From: a virus
Virus record (IMG/VR): IMGVR_UViG_3300028840_002814
Location: 1-24,122 of that record
Reading direction: 5' to 3' (one strand)
DNA length: 24,122 nucleotides
Position numbers and translations under genes: made by a program. Of this stretch, positions 15,281 through 22,575 are shown one piece after another. The notes under the pieces are model-generated. The model was not told where the DNA came from and did not search any database. It saw only the letters and a list, made by a program, of their open reading frames with translations. Numbering within the stretch: position 1 is the stretch's first letter; the number at the start of each line of letters is the position of its first letter.

Positions 15281-15309
15281 AGTATACCAGGTTAGGGAGA
15301 TTTTGTCAA
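15281..15309 (-). promoter_or_regulatory. sigma70-type promoter of the HNH gene
   Basis: On the minus strand: TTGACA (15309 down to 15304), a 17-base spacer and TATACT (15286 down to 15281). This is nearly consensus. The predicted transcript starts about 25 bases before the ATG and includes the AGGAGG site. Confidence 0.85.
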
Positions 15310-15323
15310 GTGAATATGAAACG

Positions 15324-16163
15324 GTGATAGAACCACTGCTTATCGCGGGCTACGACAAGATATTCCACTGGGACGGGCAAGGCCTCGACGTGCTCCTGGA
15401 GACACAGGGGCGTGCGGGCGGCCTGACCTGGAGCGATGAACACCTGTACGTGGTGGATGGTTATAGCATCGTGGCCTATGATGCCGATCTGTGGCTGGGG
15501 GGACTGCGAACGCTGGAGCGTGACCCTGACCCGCAAATCCATCAACTGTACTGGTGGGGCGGGACACTGTATGCCGTGCTGTCGGGCACACACGCGGTAG
15601 GCTGGTGGCGGGAGTGGGAGCAGGGGCGCATTGAATGGCCGGGGCGCTATTGTGAAAAGGGCGATGACCCACGCATGAACTCTATCTGGTGTGATGGGGA
15701 TAGATTCTATGTTGTGGAACACTGGCGCGATGAACTACCCAAGGTCATTCGCACATTCGACTTGGGCTGGCATCCGCATGACGTGGTCCACGTCGGGGCC
15801 GAGGCGTTCGATGTGCGCTGGAATGGGCTGCACAATGTCTATGCCGAGGCAGGTGCGTTATACACTCTGGGACCACAACGCATCTTGCGCATCACGGGGC
15901 CAAGCACGCGCATCACACAGATGTCTCCCCGCCACTACCTACGCGGATTGGCGCGCACGGACAAGGCGTTCTACGTCGGCCTGTCGCTATATCGCCCGGC
16001 CCGCGAGGACAGGACATCAGGTGACGGGATGGTGTGGGCACTGGATGACAACTTGCAAAAGGTGGATGAGTTGGTCATACCGGGGGCGGGGCAAATACAC
16101 GAGGTAAGGGCGCTGGTAGGTGACAGGGCGCACAATGGATTACAGTGTCCCATCCGCTTTTAG
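15324..16163 (+). CDS. propeller-like protein, paralogue 2
   Basis: 279 residues from GTG 15324. The open frame continues up to an ATG at 15240, but those codons lie in the HNH gene start and promoter. Alignment with paralogue 1 puts the true N-terminus near LLIAGYDKIFHWDG. The ribosome binding site is poor, and TTG 15303 is an alternative. The same blade motifs recur (LTWSDEHLYVV, LYWWGGTLYAV, MNSIWCDGDRFYVVEHW, LHNVYAEAGALYTL, YLRGLARTDKAFYVG, AHNGLQCPIRF). It is one of two copies in one operon separated by the sulfotransferase and the HNH insertion. The function is unknown. Confidence 0.75.
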   Translation: MIEPLLIAGYDKIFHWDGQGLDVLLETQGRAGGLTWSDEHLYVVDGYSIVAYDADLWLGGLRTLERDPDPQIHQLYWWGGTLYAVLSGTHAVGWWREWEQGRIEWPGRYCEKGDDPRMNSIWCDGDRFYVVEHWRDELPKVIRTFDLGWHPHDVVHVGAEAFDVRWNGLHNVYAEAGALYTLGPQRILRITGPSTRITQMSPRHYLRGLARTDKAFYVGLSLYRPAREDRTSGDGMVWALDDNLQKVDELVIPGAGQIHEVRALVGDRAHNGLQCPIRF

Positions 16164-16840
16164 ATTACACCTGGCTAGAACGTGCTTATTGGGGCAAGGG
16201 CTGTTTCATTGAGGACTACCTGTTGCTGTCTGCACTGGTCCATCTTCTCAAGCCGCGCACGTTGCTTGAGATAGGCACCTCCACAGGCCTTGGTGCTGTC
16301 GTGTTAGCTCAGGCTGCGCGGCAGCACCACGCCAAGGCGAAGGTGTGGACCATCGACGTGGATCAGCGCCACGGGCGGGATAACGTTCACCTGATACCCG
16401 GCATCGCAGAGTACATTGAATTCAGGCAGGGGGCAAGCGATGACGTGCTGGCAGAGTACCGGCAGAAGGGGCAGCGGTTCGACCTGGCATTCATCGACGG
16501 CGACCATTCCTATGCCCAGGCGTGCCGGGACTGGCGCAACGTGCGACGGCTGACAGAGTTCGTCATCCTGCACGACACGACGCAGTTCACCGGCCTGCAA
16601 CAGTTGGCACGCACGATAGAGGAGAATGGACGCTATCAGGTGTTCCAGTTCGTGAGCGCACCGGGGCACCGCGTCAAGCCAAAGTGGACACGGGAGGGAT
16701 TTTGCACCGGGATGACGCTGGTGCAGTCTACCGACCTGTTGGGCTGGCTGCCCGCACAAGTACACCGTGACCACAATGGCGATTTGCTGCCGGGGCATCC
16801 AGAGCGCAAAGTGCCGGGATTGAAAGTGCCGTGGCTATAG
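16145..16840 (+). CDS. class I SAM-dependent methyltransferase
   Basis: 231 residues from GTG 16145, overlapping the propeller gene by 19 bases. SAM-binding motif I is LLEIGTSTGLGAVVLA (about 40-55), followed by the acidic strand end VWTIDVDQRHG and FDLAFIDGDHSYAQACRDW. This is the Methyltransf_24 pattern common in cell-surface sugar clusters. The strand ending VILHDTTQF is also family-typical. It probably methylates a hydroxyl of the sugar chain; the acceptor is unknown. The stop codon overlaps the -35 box of the tRNA promoter. Confidence 0.85.
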   Translation: MSHPLLDYTWLERAYWGKGCFIEDYLLLSALVHLLKPRTLLEIGTSTGLGAVVLAQAARQHHAKAKVWTIDVDQRHGRDNVHLIPGIAEYIEFRQGASDDVLAEYRQKGQRFDLAFIDGDHSYAQACRDWRNVRRLTEFVILHDTTQFTGLQQLARTIEENGRYQVFQFVSAPGHRVKPKWTREGFCTGMTLVQSTDLLGWLPAQVHRDHNGDLLPGHPERKVPGLKVPWL

Positions 16841-16867
16841 ACACAGGAGCCACTTTTGTGGTACAAT
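16838..16867 (+). promoter_or_regulatory. promoter of the tRNA gene
   Basis: TAGACA (16838-16843), an 18-base spacer and TACAAT (16862-16867), preceded by TGTGG. Predicted start is near 16874, three bases before the mature tRNA. It may also serve the protein genes downstream. Confidence 0.65.
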
Positions 16868-16876
16868 GGAAACGAT

Positions 16877-16955
16877 GGGCAAGTAGCAAAGCGGCAAATG
16901 CGCCCGGCTGTAAACTGGGTCCAATGGTTCGCAGGTTCGAGTCCTGCCTTGCCCA
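16877..16955 (+). tRNA. tRNA-Tyr (GTA anticodon)
   Basis: A cloverleaf by eye: a perfect 7-bp acceptor stem (GGGCAAG with CTTGCCC), T8-A9, and a 3-bp D stem (GCA/TGC) with GG in the loop. The anticodon stem is CCCGG/CTGGG with one G-T pair, and the loop CTGTAAA gives anticodon GTA. The variable region is 11 bases and could form the short arm CCA/TGG expected of bacterial class II tRNA-Tyr. The T arm is GCAGG-TTCGAGT-CCTGC, and the discriminator is A. CCA is not encoded (ACCT follows), so the host must add it. It lies between two protein genes with its own promoter. Confidence 0.92.
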
Positions 16956-16969
16956 CCTTAGAGAGCGAA

Positions 16970-17233
16970 ATGATGCTTGAGGCATTGACACCAGCAGAAG
17001 CAAGGCAGATGGTTGACCAAATGCTCCCTGGCACAGGTTGGCGATTAGGCTATCCAGGACAGCGCCAAGAGCGCATCCACATTCGCGCGGTGGTAGACGA
17101 CCATCATATCGTATTCCGTGTCTGGAGTCGCAATAAACAGCGATGGGGATATTGCGTTGAGCCGCGCCTGCACTTTGAGCTATTCGCTCAAGATGGGGCA
17201 CTAGAGCAAGTAAGGGAGCGCAGCAATAGATGA
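16970..17233 (+). CDS. small hypothetical protein
   Basis: 87 residues from ATG 16970 (86 from the adjacent ATG 16973), starting 15 bases after the tRNA. The open frame reaches further up but only through the tRNA. The sequence begins with a helix (LEALTPAEARQMVDQML). Three strands follow (GWRLGYPG, ERIHIRAVVDDHHIVFRVW, WGYCVEPRLHFELFAQ), a small alpha-beta fold. The ribosome binding site is weak. It overlaps the next gene by ATGA. No family is recognised. Confidence 0.65.
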   Translation: MMLEALTPAEARQMVDQMLPGTGWRLGYPGQRQERIHIRAVVDDHHIVFRVWSRNKQRWGYCVEPRLHFELFAQDGALEQVRERSNR

Positions 17234-18537
17234 GGCGGCACAAAGACCTAGATAATCCCGCATACTGTAAGTGGCTCGACTTTCTCCGCGACGCCTCACG
17301 TTGGGGGCCTGCCACCATTAAGGAGTGGCAGCGGTCGATGTTACGTCAGACGCTATGCCGCGCCGCCCAGTTGCCCGGATACCACGATTTGTGGCAAGGC
17401 ATCCTGCCCTCTCCTGAGACCTTGCCGGGATTGCCCTGGCTGACGCGGGAGATGCTGCGTGACCGGCTGGACGACTTTAGCCTACCCGTGGAAGGCCGCT
17501 ACCGTGTGAGCACAGGCGGCTCCTCTGGCATCCCCATCAGCATCTACCGCGACCCTGAATCGTTCGCCCGTGAGTTGGCGAGCAAGGCGCACCAGTATCA
17601 CCGCGTAATGTGGCGCGAGGGGGACCGGCAGATTGTCCTACGCGGGCGGCCACAGCAGGGCATAGATTTTGTATCCGCATACAACGAACTGCGGTTCTCC
17701 TCCTTCCATCTAACCGATGAACAGATGGAGGACTACTGGCATGCGGCATTGGGCTATGAACCACAATGGCTCCGTTGCTATCCCTCGGCGGGCTACCTGT
17801 TCGCCAAGTTCCTGGTGGATCGGGGGCGGGTGCTGCCCCTGTCGGGCGTACTGTGTGCCTCGGAGAAACTGTATCCATTCCAGAAGCGAATGATGCGCCG
17901 TGCCTTCGGTGAGAATGCGCGGATATTCAGCCACTATGGCAGCTATGAGTTATCTGCCCTGGCTGGCTATTGCCTATACGCGGACACGTATCACGTCTTG
18001 CCGTTCTATGGCATCGTCGAACTACTCCGCCCCGATGGCTCCCACGTCACGCAGCGGGGCGAGGTGGGTGAGATTGTGGCGACCTCATTTGTGGCACGCG
18101 CCACGCCCATCGTGCGGTACAAAACGGGCGACTTGGCCGTGTGGGGTGGTGTGGGCTGCGAACACTGCGGCTTGCCCTATCCGATTTGGCTGGATGTGGA
18201 AGGGCGGCGCTGGGAGTTCGTCATCACCAAGACGGGACGCAAGTTGTCACCGGCTGCGCTGAATGACCACGGCGACCTGTACGACAATTTGCGCCAGTTC
18301 CGATACCACCAGAAAGAGCGGGGCAAGGTAGACCTTCTGTTCGTGCCGCGTGAATCAGGCGTGAATGTGGCGGCTCTCTATCAGCGTGTCAAGGTGCAAT
18401 TGGGGGATGACGTGGACTTGACGGTGCGGGCGGTGGAATCGCTGCCATTGACGACGAGAGGCAAGCACGGGTTTCTTATTCAAGAACTGGATGTGGACGT
18501 GGACTCCACACGCGCGTGGGGGTTTGGGGAAGGATAG
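17230..18537 (+). CDS. CapK/PaaK-like adenylate-forming enzyme
   Basis: 435 residues from ATG 17230 (ATGA overlap). It matches the phenylacetate-CoA ligase/CapK group of ANL adenylating enzymes: P-loop VSTGGSSGIPI (93-103), the HYGSYE substrate motif (235-240), R296-Y-K-T-G-D301, and a C310-E-H-C313 pair before the C-terminal domain. PaaK proteins activate a carboxylic acid with ATP. CapK relatives sit in capsule clusters, where they probably activate an acyl group to be put on a sugar. The C-terminal 10-12 residues (VDSTRAWGFGEG) are encoded by one copy of a direct repeat shared with the next gene, so this tail may be a recent addition. The substrate is unknown. Confidence 0.85.
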   Translation: MRRHKDLDNPAYCKWLDFLRDASRWGPATIKEWQRSMLRQTLCRAAQLPGYHDLWQGILPSPETLPGLPWLTREMLRDRLDDFSLPVEGRYRVSTGGSSGIPISIYRDPESFARELASKAHQYHRVMWREGDRQIVLRGRPQQGIDFVSAYNELRFSSFHLTDEQMEDYWHAALGYEPQWLRCYPSAGYLFAKFLVDRGRVLPLSGVLCASEKLYPFQKRMMRRAFGENARIFSHYGSYELSALAGYCLYADTYHVLPFYGIVELLRPDGSHVTQRGEVGEIVATSFVARATPIVRYKTGDLAVWGGVGCEHCGLPYPIWLDVEGRRWEFVITKTGRKLSPAALNDHGDLYDNLRQFRYHQKERGKVDLLFVPRESGVNVAALYQRVKVQLGDDVDLTVRAVESLPLTTRGKHGFLIQELDVDVDSTRAWGFGEG

Positions 18538-18591
18538 AATGAGGAAACCGACACGTGGTCAGTGGACTCCACGCACGCGTGGGGGTTTGGG
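18499..18591 (+). repeat. 30-bp near-perfect direct repeat at a gene boundary
   Basis: Copies at 18499-18528 and 18562-18591 match at 28 of 30 bases and begin with GTGGACTCCAC. The start-to-start distance is 63 bases (21 codons), so both are in the same reading frame. Copy 1 encodes the C-terminus of the CapK-like enzyme. Copy 2 lies near the start of the membrane protein gene. In the membrane-protein frame both copies read WTP(H/R)(A/T)RGGLG. Confidence 0.85.
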
Positions 18592-18787
18592 TTGGCGAAT
18601 CATAGATGTATTGGCCTTTCTTGTTGTATTGGGCTGTGCTGGCATTGTAATGTATTACGGTCTCATCTATTGGATACTACATCCTGAGCTTACGGGGATG
18701 CAGGTGTTCTTGGCAAATTGGTTGCCTATAGGTTCAGCTATGATGGGAATGCTTGTTCTCTTGGGCATTTTTGGAGATGAGAAGTGA
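18539..18787 (+). CDS. small two-helix membrane protein
   Basis: 82 residues from ATG 18539, with AAGGA about 5 bases ahead. A basic, Pro/Gly-rich N-terminus (RKPTRGQWTPRTRGGLGWR) is followed by two hydrophobic helices, at about 22-44 (VLAFLVVLGCAGIVMYYGLIY) and about 56-77 (LANWLPIGSAMMGMLVLLGIF), and a short acidic tail. The positive-inside rule puts the N-terminus in the cytoplasm. Size and topology would also suit a phage holin, but no lysis enzyme is near. The glycan-gene neighbours instead suggest a partner of the CapA-like or CapK-like enzyme. It overlaps the next gene by GTGA. Confidence 0.7.
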   Translation: MRKPTRGQWTPRTRGGLGWRIIDVLAFLVVLGCAGIVMYYGLIYWILHPELTGMQVFLANWLPIGSAMMGMLVLLGIFGDEK

Positions 18788-19809
18788 CCACACTACTTGC
18801 CGCAGGTGATACCCTCTGCCGACCCGCTGAGGGCAAGCACTACCCGTTCACGCACGTTCACCGCGCACTGGCAGAGGCCGACTTGTGCCTGCTCAATTTG
18901 GAGGCGGCGCTCACCGACCATCCCCCCACGGCCAAGAAGCACATTCGACTCCAGACACCAGCGATAATGGCGGGCTGGCTGGACGTGGCAGGCATCGACG
19001 TGGCCCACCTGGACAATAATCACACGATGGACTGTGGGGAACTGGGCTATCGGGATACATTGGCCTCGGTGGCGGGGGCCGGGGCGCATCCGCTAACCGT
19101 GCGCCGTCGGTGTGTACTGGAAGGCGTTGGATTCTGTGGCGGGCGGGTATTCGCCTATGATGGGCGCGGCGAGGCGCGGATATTGCGCCAGTTGGCCCAA
19201 CTGCTCAAGGACACCAAGACGGCGATTGTGTCGCTGCACTGGGGCGAGGAACATATGCCCTACCCGTCACCGGGGCAAGTGCGTTTTGCCCGTTCGCTGG
19301 TGGACCACGGGGCGACGGTGGTCGTGGGCCACCACCCCCACTGCCCGCAGGGGATTGAAGAGTACCGGGATGGGTTGATTGCCTACAGCCTGGGCAATTT
19401 CAACTTTTGGCAGTTTGATGTGCCACCGCAATGGTACAATCGTCTGGGGTTGATGCTGCGCGTGGCGCTGTCGGCCGGGGGCATCGCGCATTGGGAGGTG
19501 ATGCCTGTCTCTATCGGGGAGGACTATCGGCCTGTCACCATCGCCAATGCACACGCCGAACGGGTGTTGCTGGACAAACTGAGCGCGGGCATCGGGAGGC
19601 AGTCAGAGCGTGAGTGGTACGAGATGCTGGGCTGGGAGTACGTCCGGCAGACGGTGCGCTCTAGCCTACTGGCGGCAAGGGCGCACGGACTGGAACCACT
19701 GCGGCGGTTGGTGCGCTGGTTCACCTTGCGTCACGCACGCAAGGCCATTGCCGGGGCGTTGAGGGCGGGGCCGGTGGATAGGTGGGATGGGTTGTGCTTG
19801 AACCACTGA
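18784..19809 (+). CDS. CapA-family metallophosphoesterase-like protein
   Basis: 341 residues from GTG 18784 (GTGA overlap). It carries the CapA/PGA_cap motifs in order: AAGDTL with D9, LLNLEAAL with N38/E40, HLDNNHTMD with N79/H80, SLHWGEEH with H152, VVGHHPHCPQG with H183/H184/H186, and YSLGNFNF. These form the calcineurin-like metal site. CapA proteins take part in capsule or poly-gamma-glutamate anchoring and transport, often from the membrane. This copy lacks a membrane anchor or signal of its own, so the small membrane protein just upstream may supply one (inference). Its exact reaction is unknown. Confidence 0.88.
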   Translation: MTTLLAAGDTLCRPAEGKHYPFTHVHRALAEADLCLLNLEAALTDHPPTAKKHIRLQTPAIMAGWLDVAGIDVAHLDNNHTMDCGELGYRDTLASVAGAGAHPLTVRRRCVLEGVGFCGGRVFAYDGRGEARILRQLAQLLKDTKTAIVSLHWGEEHMPYPSPGQVRFARSLVDHGATVVVGHHPHCPQGIEEYRDGLIAYSLGNFNFWQFDVPPQWYNRLGLMLRVALSAGGIAHWEVMPVSIGEDYRPVTIANAHAERVLLDKLSAGIGRQSEREWYEMLGWEYVRQTVRSSLLAARAHGLEPLRRLVRWFTLRHARKAIAGALRAGPVDRWDGLCLNH

Positions 19810-20492
19810 CCCGCACGTTCACAGACTACGCCAGCATCGAACTGGTAGACTACTACCCATCCCTGGCGCGCACCTATACCTATGACGAACAGCAGACGAT
19901 GGCCTGGATTGTGGAGCACGCGCGGTCGAATTGGGTGGCCGTGGACGTTGGCGCGCACGTTGGCGTATACACGATGCTCCTTGCGCGGCTGTGCCGATGG
20001 GTACACGCATTTGAGGCGTGCCCTGATACCTATGCCAAGCTGTTGGCTAACCTGGAGCACAATAGGCTGGGCGGGAACGTCATCGCCAATCTGGCTGTCC
20101 TGGGCGACGTGCCTGGGATGCACACCGAGACGCTGTGGTTCGCGGGGCGCGCATCCATCGGCAAGGCGCAAGAGGAGACGACAGAGGTCGAGGTTGTCAC
20201 GCTAGACGGGTACGGGGGGCATAATGCCCAGAGTCCTGTGTGGTGGTCCTATGGTTGGGAGCGCCTGGACTTTCTCAAGGTAGACGTGGATGGATGGGAT
20301 TTGGAGGTGCTGCGCGGGGCGCGAGACACCATCAACCGGCATCGCCCTGTCATCGTGGTTGAGGTCAACGAATCCCTGGAACGCCGGGGGCATACGGTAC
20401 GTGAGGTCGTGGACTGGGTGAACGAGATGCGCTACACCATCCGCCCGATAGACTGGCCTGCGCCGGGAAACTGGCTGATGGAGCCGCGATGA
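19782..20492 (+). CDS. FkbM-family methyltransferase
   Basis: 236 residues from GTG 19782, overlapping the CapA gene by 28 bases. GTG 19794 is a possible alternative start. SAM motif I is VAVDVGAHVGVYTMLLA (53-69), followed by HAFEACPDTYAKLLANL. The C-terminal FLKVDVDGWDLEVLRGA and RPVIVVEVNE are FkbM hallmarks. FkbM enzymes are SAM-dependent O-methyltransferases that often act on sugars or polyketides. It is the second methyltransferase of the cluster and probably another decorating enzyme. It overlaps the next gene by ATGA. Confidence 0.87.
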   Translation: MGWVVLEPLTRTFTDYASIELVDYYPSLARTYTYDEQQTMAWIVEHARSNWVAVDVGAHVGVYTMLLARLCRWVHAFEACPDTYAKLLANLEHNRLGGNVIANLAVLGDVPGMHTETLWFAGRASIGKAQEETTEVEVVTLDGYGGHNAQSPVWWSYGWERLDFLKVDVDGWDLEVLRGARDTINRHRPVIVVEVNESLERRGHTVREVVDWVNEMRYTIRPIDWPAPGNWLMEPR

Positions 20493-21532
20493 AACTGGCC
20501 TTTGTCACTCAACGCTATATGCCCGAATACACTTGGGAGACCACGCGCTGGTCAACGCCAGACGAGATGTTGGATGCCTACGCGCTGCGCTCCAAGAATT
20601 ATGGGATGATATACGAACTGCGCGCCGACTGTTACGTGATAGAGGATGCACACGAGACGGGCGTTCACCGGATGCTCAAGCGGCTGCATCCAGAGGGCAT
20701 CGCGGCGCTGTATGCCAAGCGCAAGGCCACTCCCTGGCGCAAGGTGCCGTGGGAGAATTACGAGGTTGTCATCACCATTGACCCGTGTCTGACGCCAGAA
20801 CTCACGGCACGATACCCGAAGATACTCTGGTGCTACTATGCGGGCGAACACAAAGCGCCGGACTACAAAGCCTCTTGCCAAGCGCCCTATCCCGGCTACG
20901 ACGTGTTTATGGACCACGTACTCAGAATAAAGATGCCACGCCCGTTCCGATTGCCTGTATCTGTGCCCTTCCCGGCACTGGCAAGCAAGCGGGCATTTGA
21001 TGACGTGCTGCATTACGTCAAGCGCGATAACGGGGTATTCTTGGACAGTCGGGCGCTACGCAAGGAGAAGAACCACCGGGACGCCCTCAAGCGGCTATCT
21101 GAACAAGTTGGTCTGCCGGTGCGTGCGCCGCGACCGTGGAACTATGCCGCCTCCTACCTGGAGGCAGCGCGGGGCAACATCGAATCCCCACGCAAGTACC
21201 TGGAACGGGTGAAATCGTGCCGCTACTTTGTGCTGATGCGGGGCACCAAGCGCGGGCCATCGGGCCTCATCGGCCAAGCGGCTATTGAGGCGGCTGCCTG
21301 TGGGTGCATTGTGCTGTCTGGTCACGGTCGCTATCCAGACCGGCTCTGCCACTTGGAGGGCTACATCGATCCGAAGAACTGGAACAGCGTGATAGAGCGC
21401 ATCAAGCGACTGGAGGCCGACGAGCGATTGCGTGCTGAGGTGCTGGCCCACCAGGAGCGCAAGTTGAAAGAGCAGTTCTGGGAGTACCCGATGTCCATCT
21501 TGGGTGAATTATTGGAAAGGAAACGGGAATGA
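20489..21532 (+). CDS. GT-B-like glycosyltransferase, paralogue A
   Basis: 347 residues from ATG 20489. Homologous along its length to the next gene: QRYMPEYTWETTRW, ALRSKNYGMI, VPWENYEVVITIDP, YPKILWCYYAGEHK, GVFLDSR, RPWNYAASYLEAA, RKYLERVKSCRY and IGQAAIEAAACGCIVL. The last segment resembles the donor-site E-x-AACG region of GT-B transferases and of CgeB-like proteins. A sugar-transfer role is inferred from that and from the neighbours; no structure-defining motif is certain. ATGA overlaps on both sides show tight coupling. Confidence 0.72.
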   Translation: MKLAFVTQRYMPEYTWETTRWSTPDEMLDAYALRSKNYGMIYELRADCYVIEDAHETGVHRMLKRLHPEGIAALYAKRKATPWRKVPWENYEVVITIDPCLTPELTARYPKILWCYYAGEHKAPDYKASCQAPYPGYDVFMDHVLRIKMPRPFRLPVSVPFPALASKRAFDDVLHYVKRDNGVFLDSRALRKEKNHRDALKRLSEQVGLPVRAPRPWNYAASYLEAARGNIESPRKYLERVKSCRYFVLMRGTKRGPSGLIGQAAIEAAACGCIVLSGHGRYPDRLCHLEGYIDPKNWNSVIERIKRLEADERLRAEVLAHQERKLKEQFWEYPMSILGELLERKRE

Positions 21533-22575
21533 GGTTTGCCATCGTCAAGCAGCGATATGTACCCGGCTACACCTGGCGCTCCCATCGGTGGGACAACCCC
21601 AAGAGTGTCATCGGCGACTTTATGCTGCGCAGCAAGAACTTCGGCCTACTATTCCACACTGAGGGAGACGTATGGGTGGTCGAGGATTGGCCCTACACTT
21701 CGCATATGCACCAGCGACTCAAGGACCATCAGCCCGCTGCCCTGGATGCCCTACGCACTGCACAAGAGGCCGTGCCCATCGACGCCGTGCCGTGGGATGA
21801 GTACGATGTGGTGATTAGCGTGGACCCGATTCTGCCCCGCTACCTGTTCCGCAAGTATCCGCGAGTACTATGGACCTACTATGCTGGGGAGCACAAGTGC
21901 GGCGATTGGACGGGCGACAAGCCGCGCTATGGCTATGACTTGTTCTTGGATCATACGTTCGATGGAATGGCACCGGAGGGCAACAAGAGCAACAAGCTGC
22001 CCGCCGTGGCGCATTGGCCGATGGTGGCATCCGCCAAGTCGTTCCAGTCTGTGGTGAGCTACAAGCAGCGCGGCCAACGGCTGTTCCTGGACTCACACGG
22101 TATCCGGCACATTCAAGACCTGGACGCCTATCGCGCCAAGCTAGAGGAGCAGTTCGGGATGGAGGTTACGCATCCTCAACCGTGGGACTTTTCGCGCTCC
22201 TTTATGGCCGTGGCGCAACGCCAGATGTGGAGCACGCGGCGCTACTTGCAAGAAGTAGCGCGATGCCGCTATGCCTGGATACCACGCCAAGATGAATACA
22301 TCGGCCAGGCTGCCCCAGAAGCGGCGGCGCTGGGCTGCATCGTGTTGGCTGACTATCGGGCCACGTATCCGGCGATGTTGTGTCACCCGGTAACGCTGAT
22401 GATAGACGGCAGCGACACGGAGGAGGCAGCGCGCATCGTACAGGCGCTAGAGGACAATGAACAGTTGCGGCGAGATGCACGCGCCTATCAAGACAAGCGG
22501 CTACTTGAGCACTTCCAGCGTAGGCCGTTGGATGTGTTGGGGCATTATGTGCGGGTGAAGCGGGGGGAGATATGA
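21529..22575 (+). CDS. GT-B-like glycosyltransferase, paralogue B
   Basis: 348 residues from ATG 21529, with GAAAGGAAACGGG ahead. Shared blocks with paralogue A: KQRYVPGYTWRSHRW, LRSKNFGLLF, VPWDEYDVVISVDP, YPRVLWTYYAGEHK, LFLDSHGIRH, PWDFSRSFMA and IGQAAPEAAALGCIVLAD. Both have a mid-domain YGYD or PGYD segment. The pair looks like a tandem duplication that diverged, perhaps to use different donors or acceptors. The sequences are clearly unequal, so the duplication is not recent. It shares ATGA with the next gene. Confidence 0.72.
   Translation: MRFAIVKQRYVPGYTWRSHRWDNPKSVIGDFMLRSKNFGLLFHTEGDVWVVEDWPYTSHMHQRLKDHQPAALDALRTAQEAVPIDAVPWDEYDVVISVDPILPRYLFRKYPRVLWTYYAGEHKCGDWTGDKPRYGYDLFLDHTFDGMAPEGNKSNKLPAVAHWPMVASAKSFQSVVSYKQRGQRLFLDSHGIRHIQDLDAYRAKLEEQFGMEVTHPQPWDFSRSFMAVAQRQMWSTRRYLQEVARCRYAWIPRQDEYIGQAAPEAAALGCIVLADYRATYPAMLCHPVTLMIDGSDTEEAARIVQALEDNEQLRRDARAYQDKRLLEHFQRRPLDVLGHYVRVKRGEI

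Noticed and set aside
15240-15323. An N-terminal extension of propeller paralogue 2 from ATG 15240
   Set aside because: It overlaps the HNH start codon and promoter, and does not align with paralogue 1, which begins near the LLIAGYDKIFHWDG segment.
16856-16969. A 38-codon upstream extension of the small gene after the tRNA
   Set aside because: It is made of tRNA sequence read as codons; ATG 16970 lies just after the tRNA.
18539-18787. A holin
   Set aside because: Two helices and small size fit, but no endolysin or spanin is near and the neighbours are glycan genes. Kept only as an alternative.
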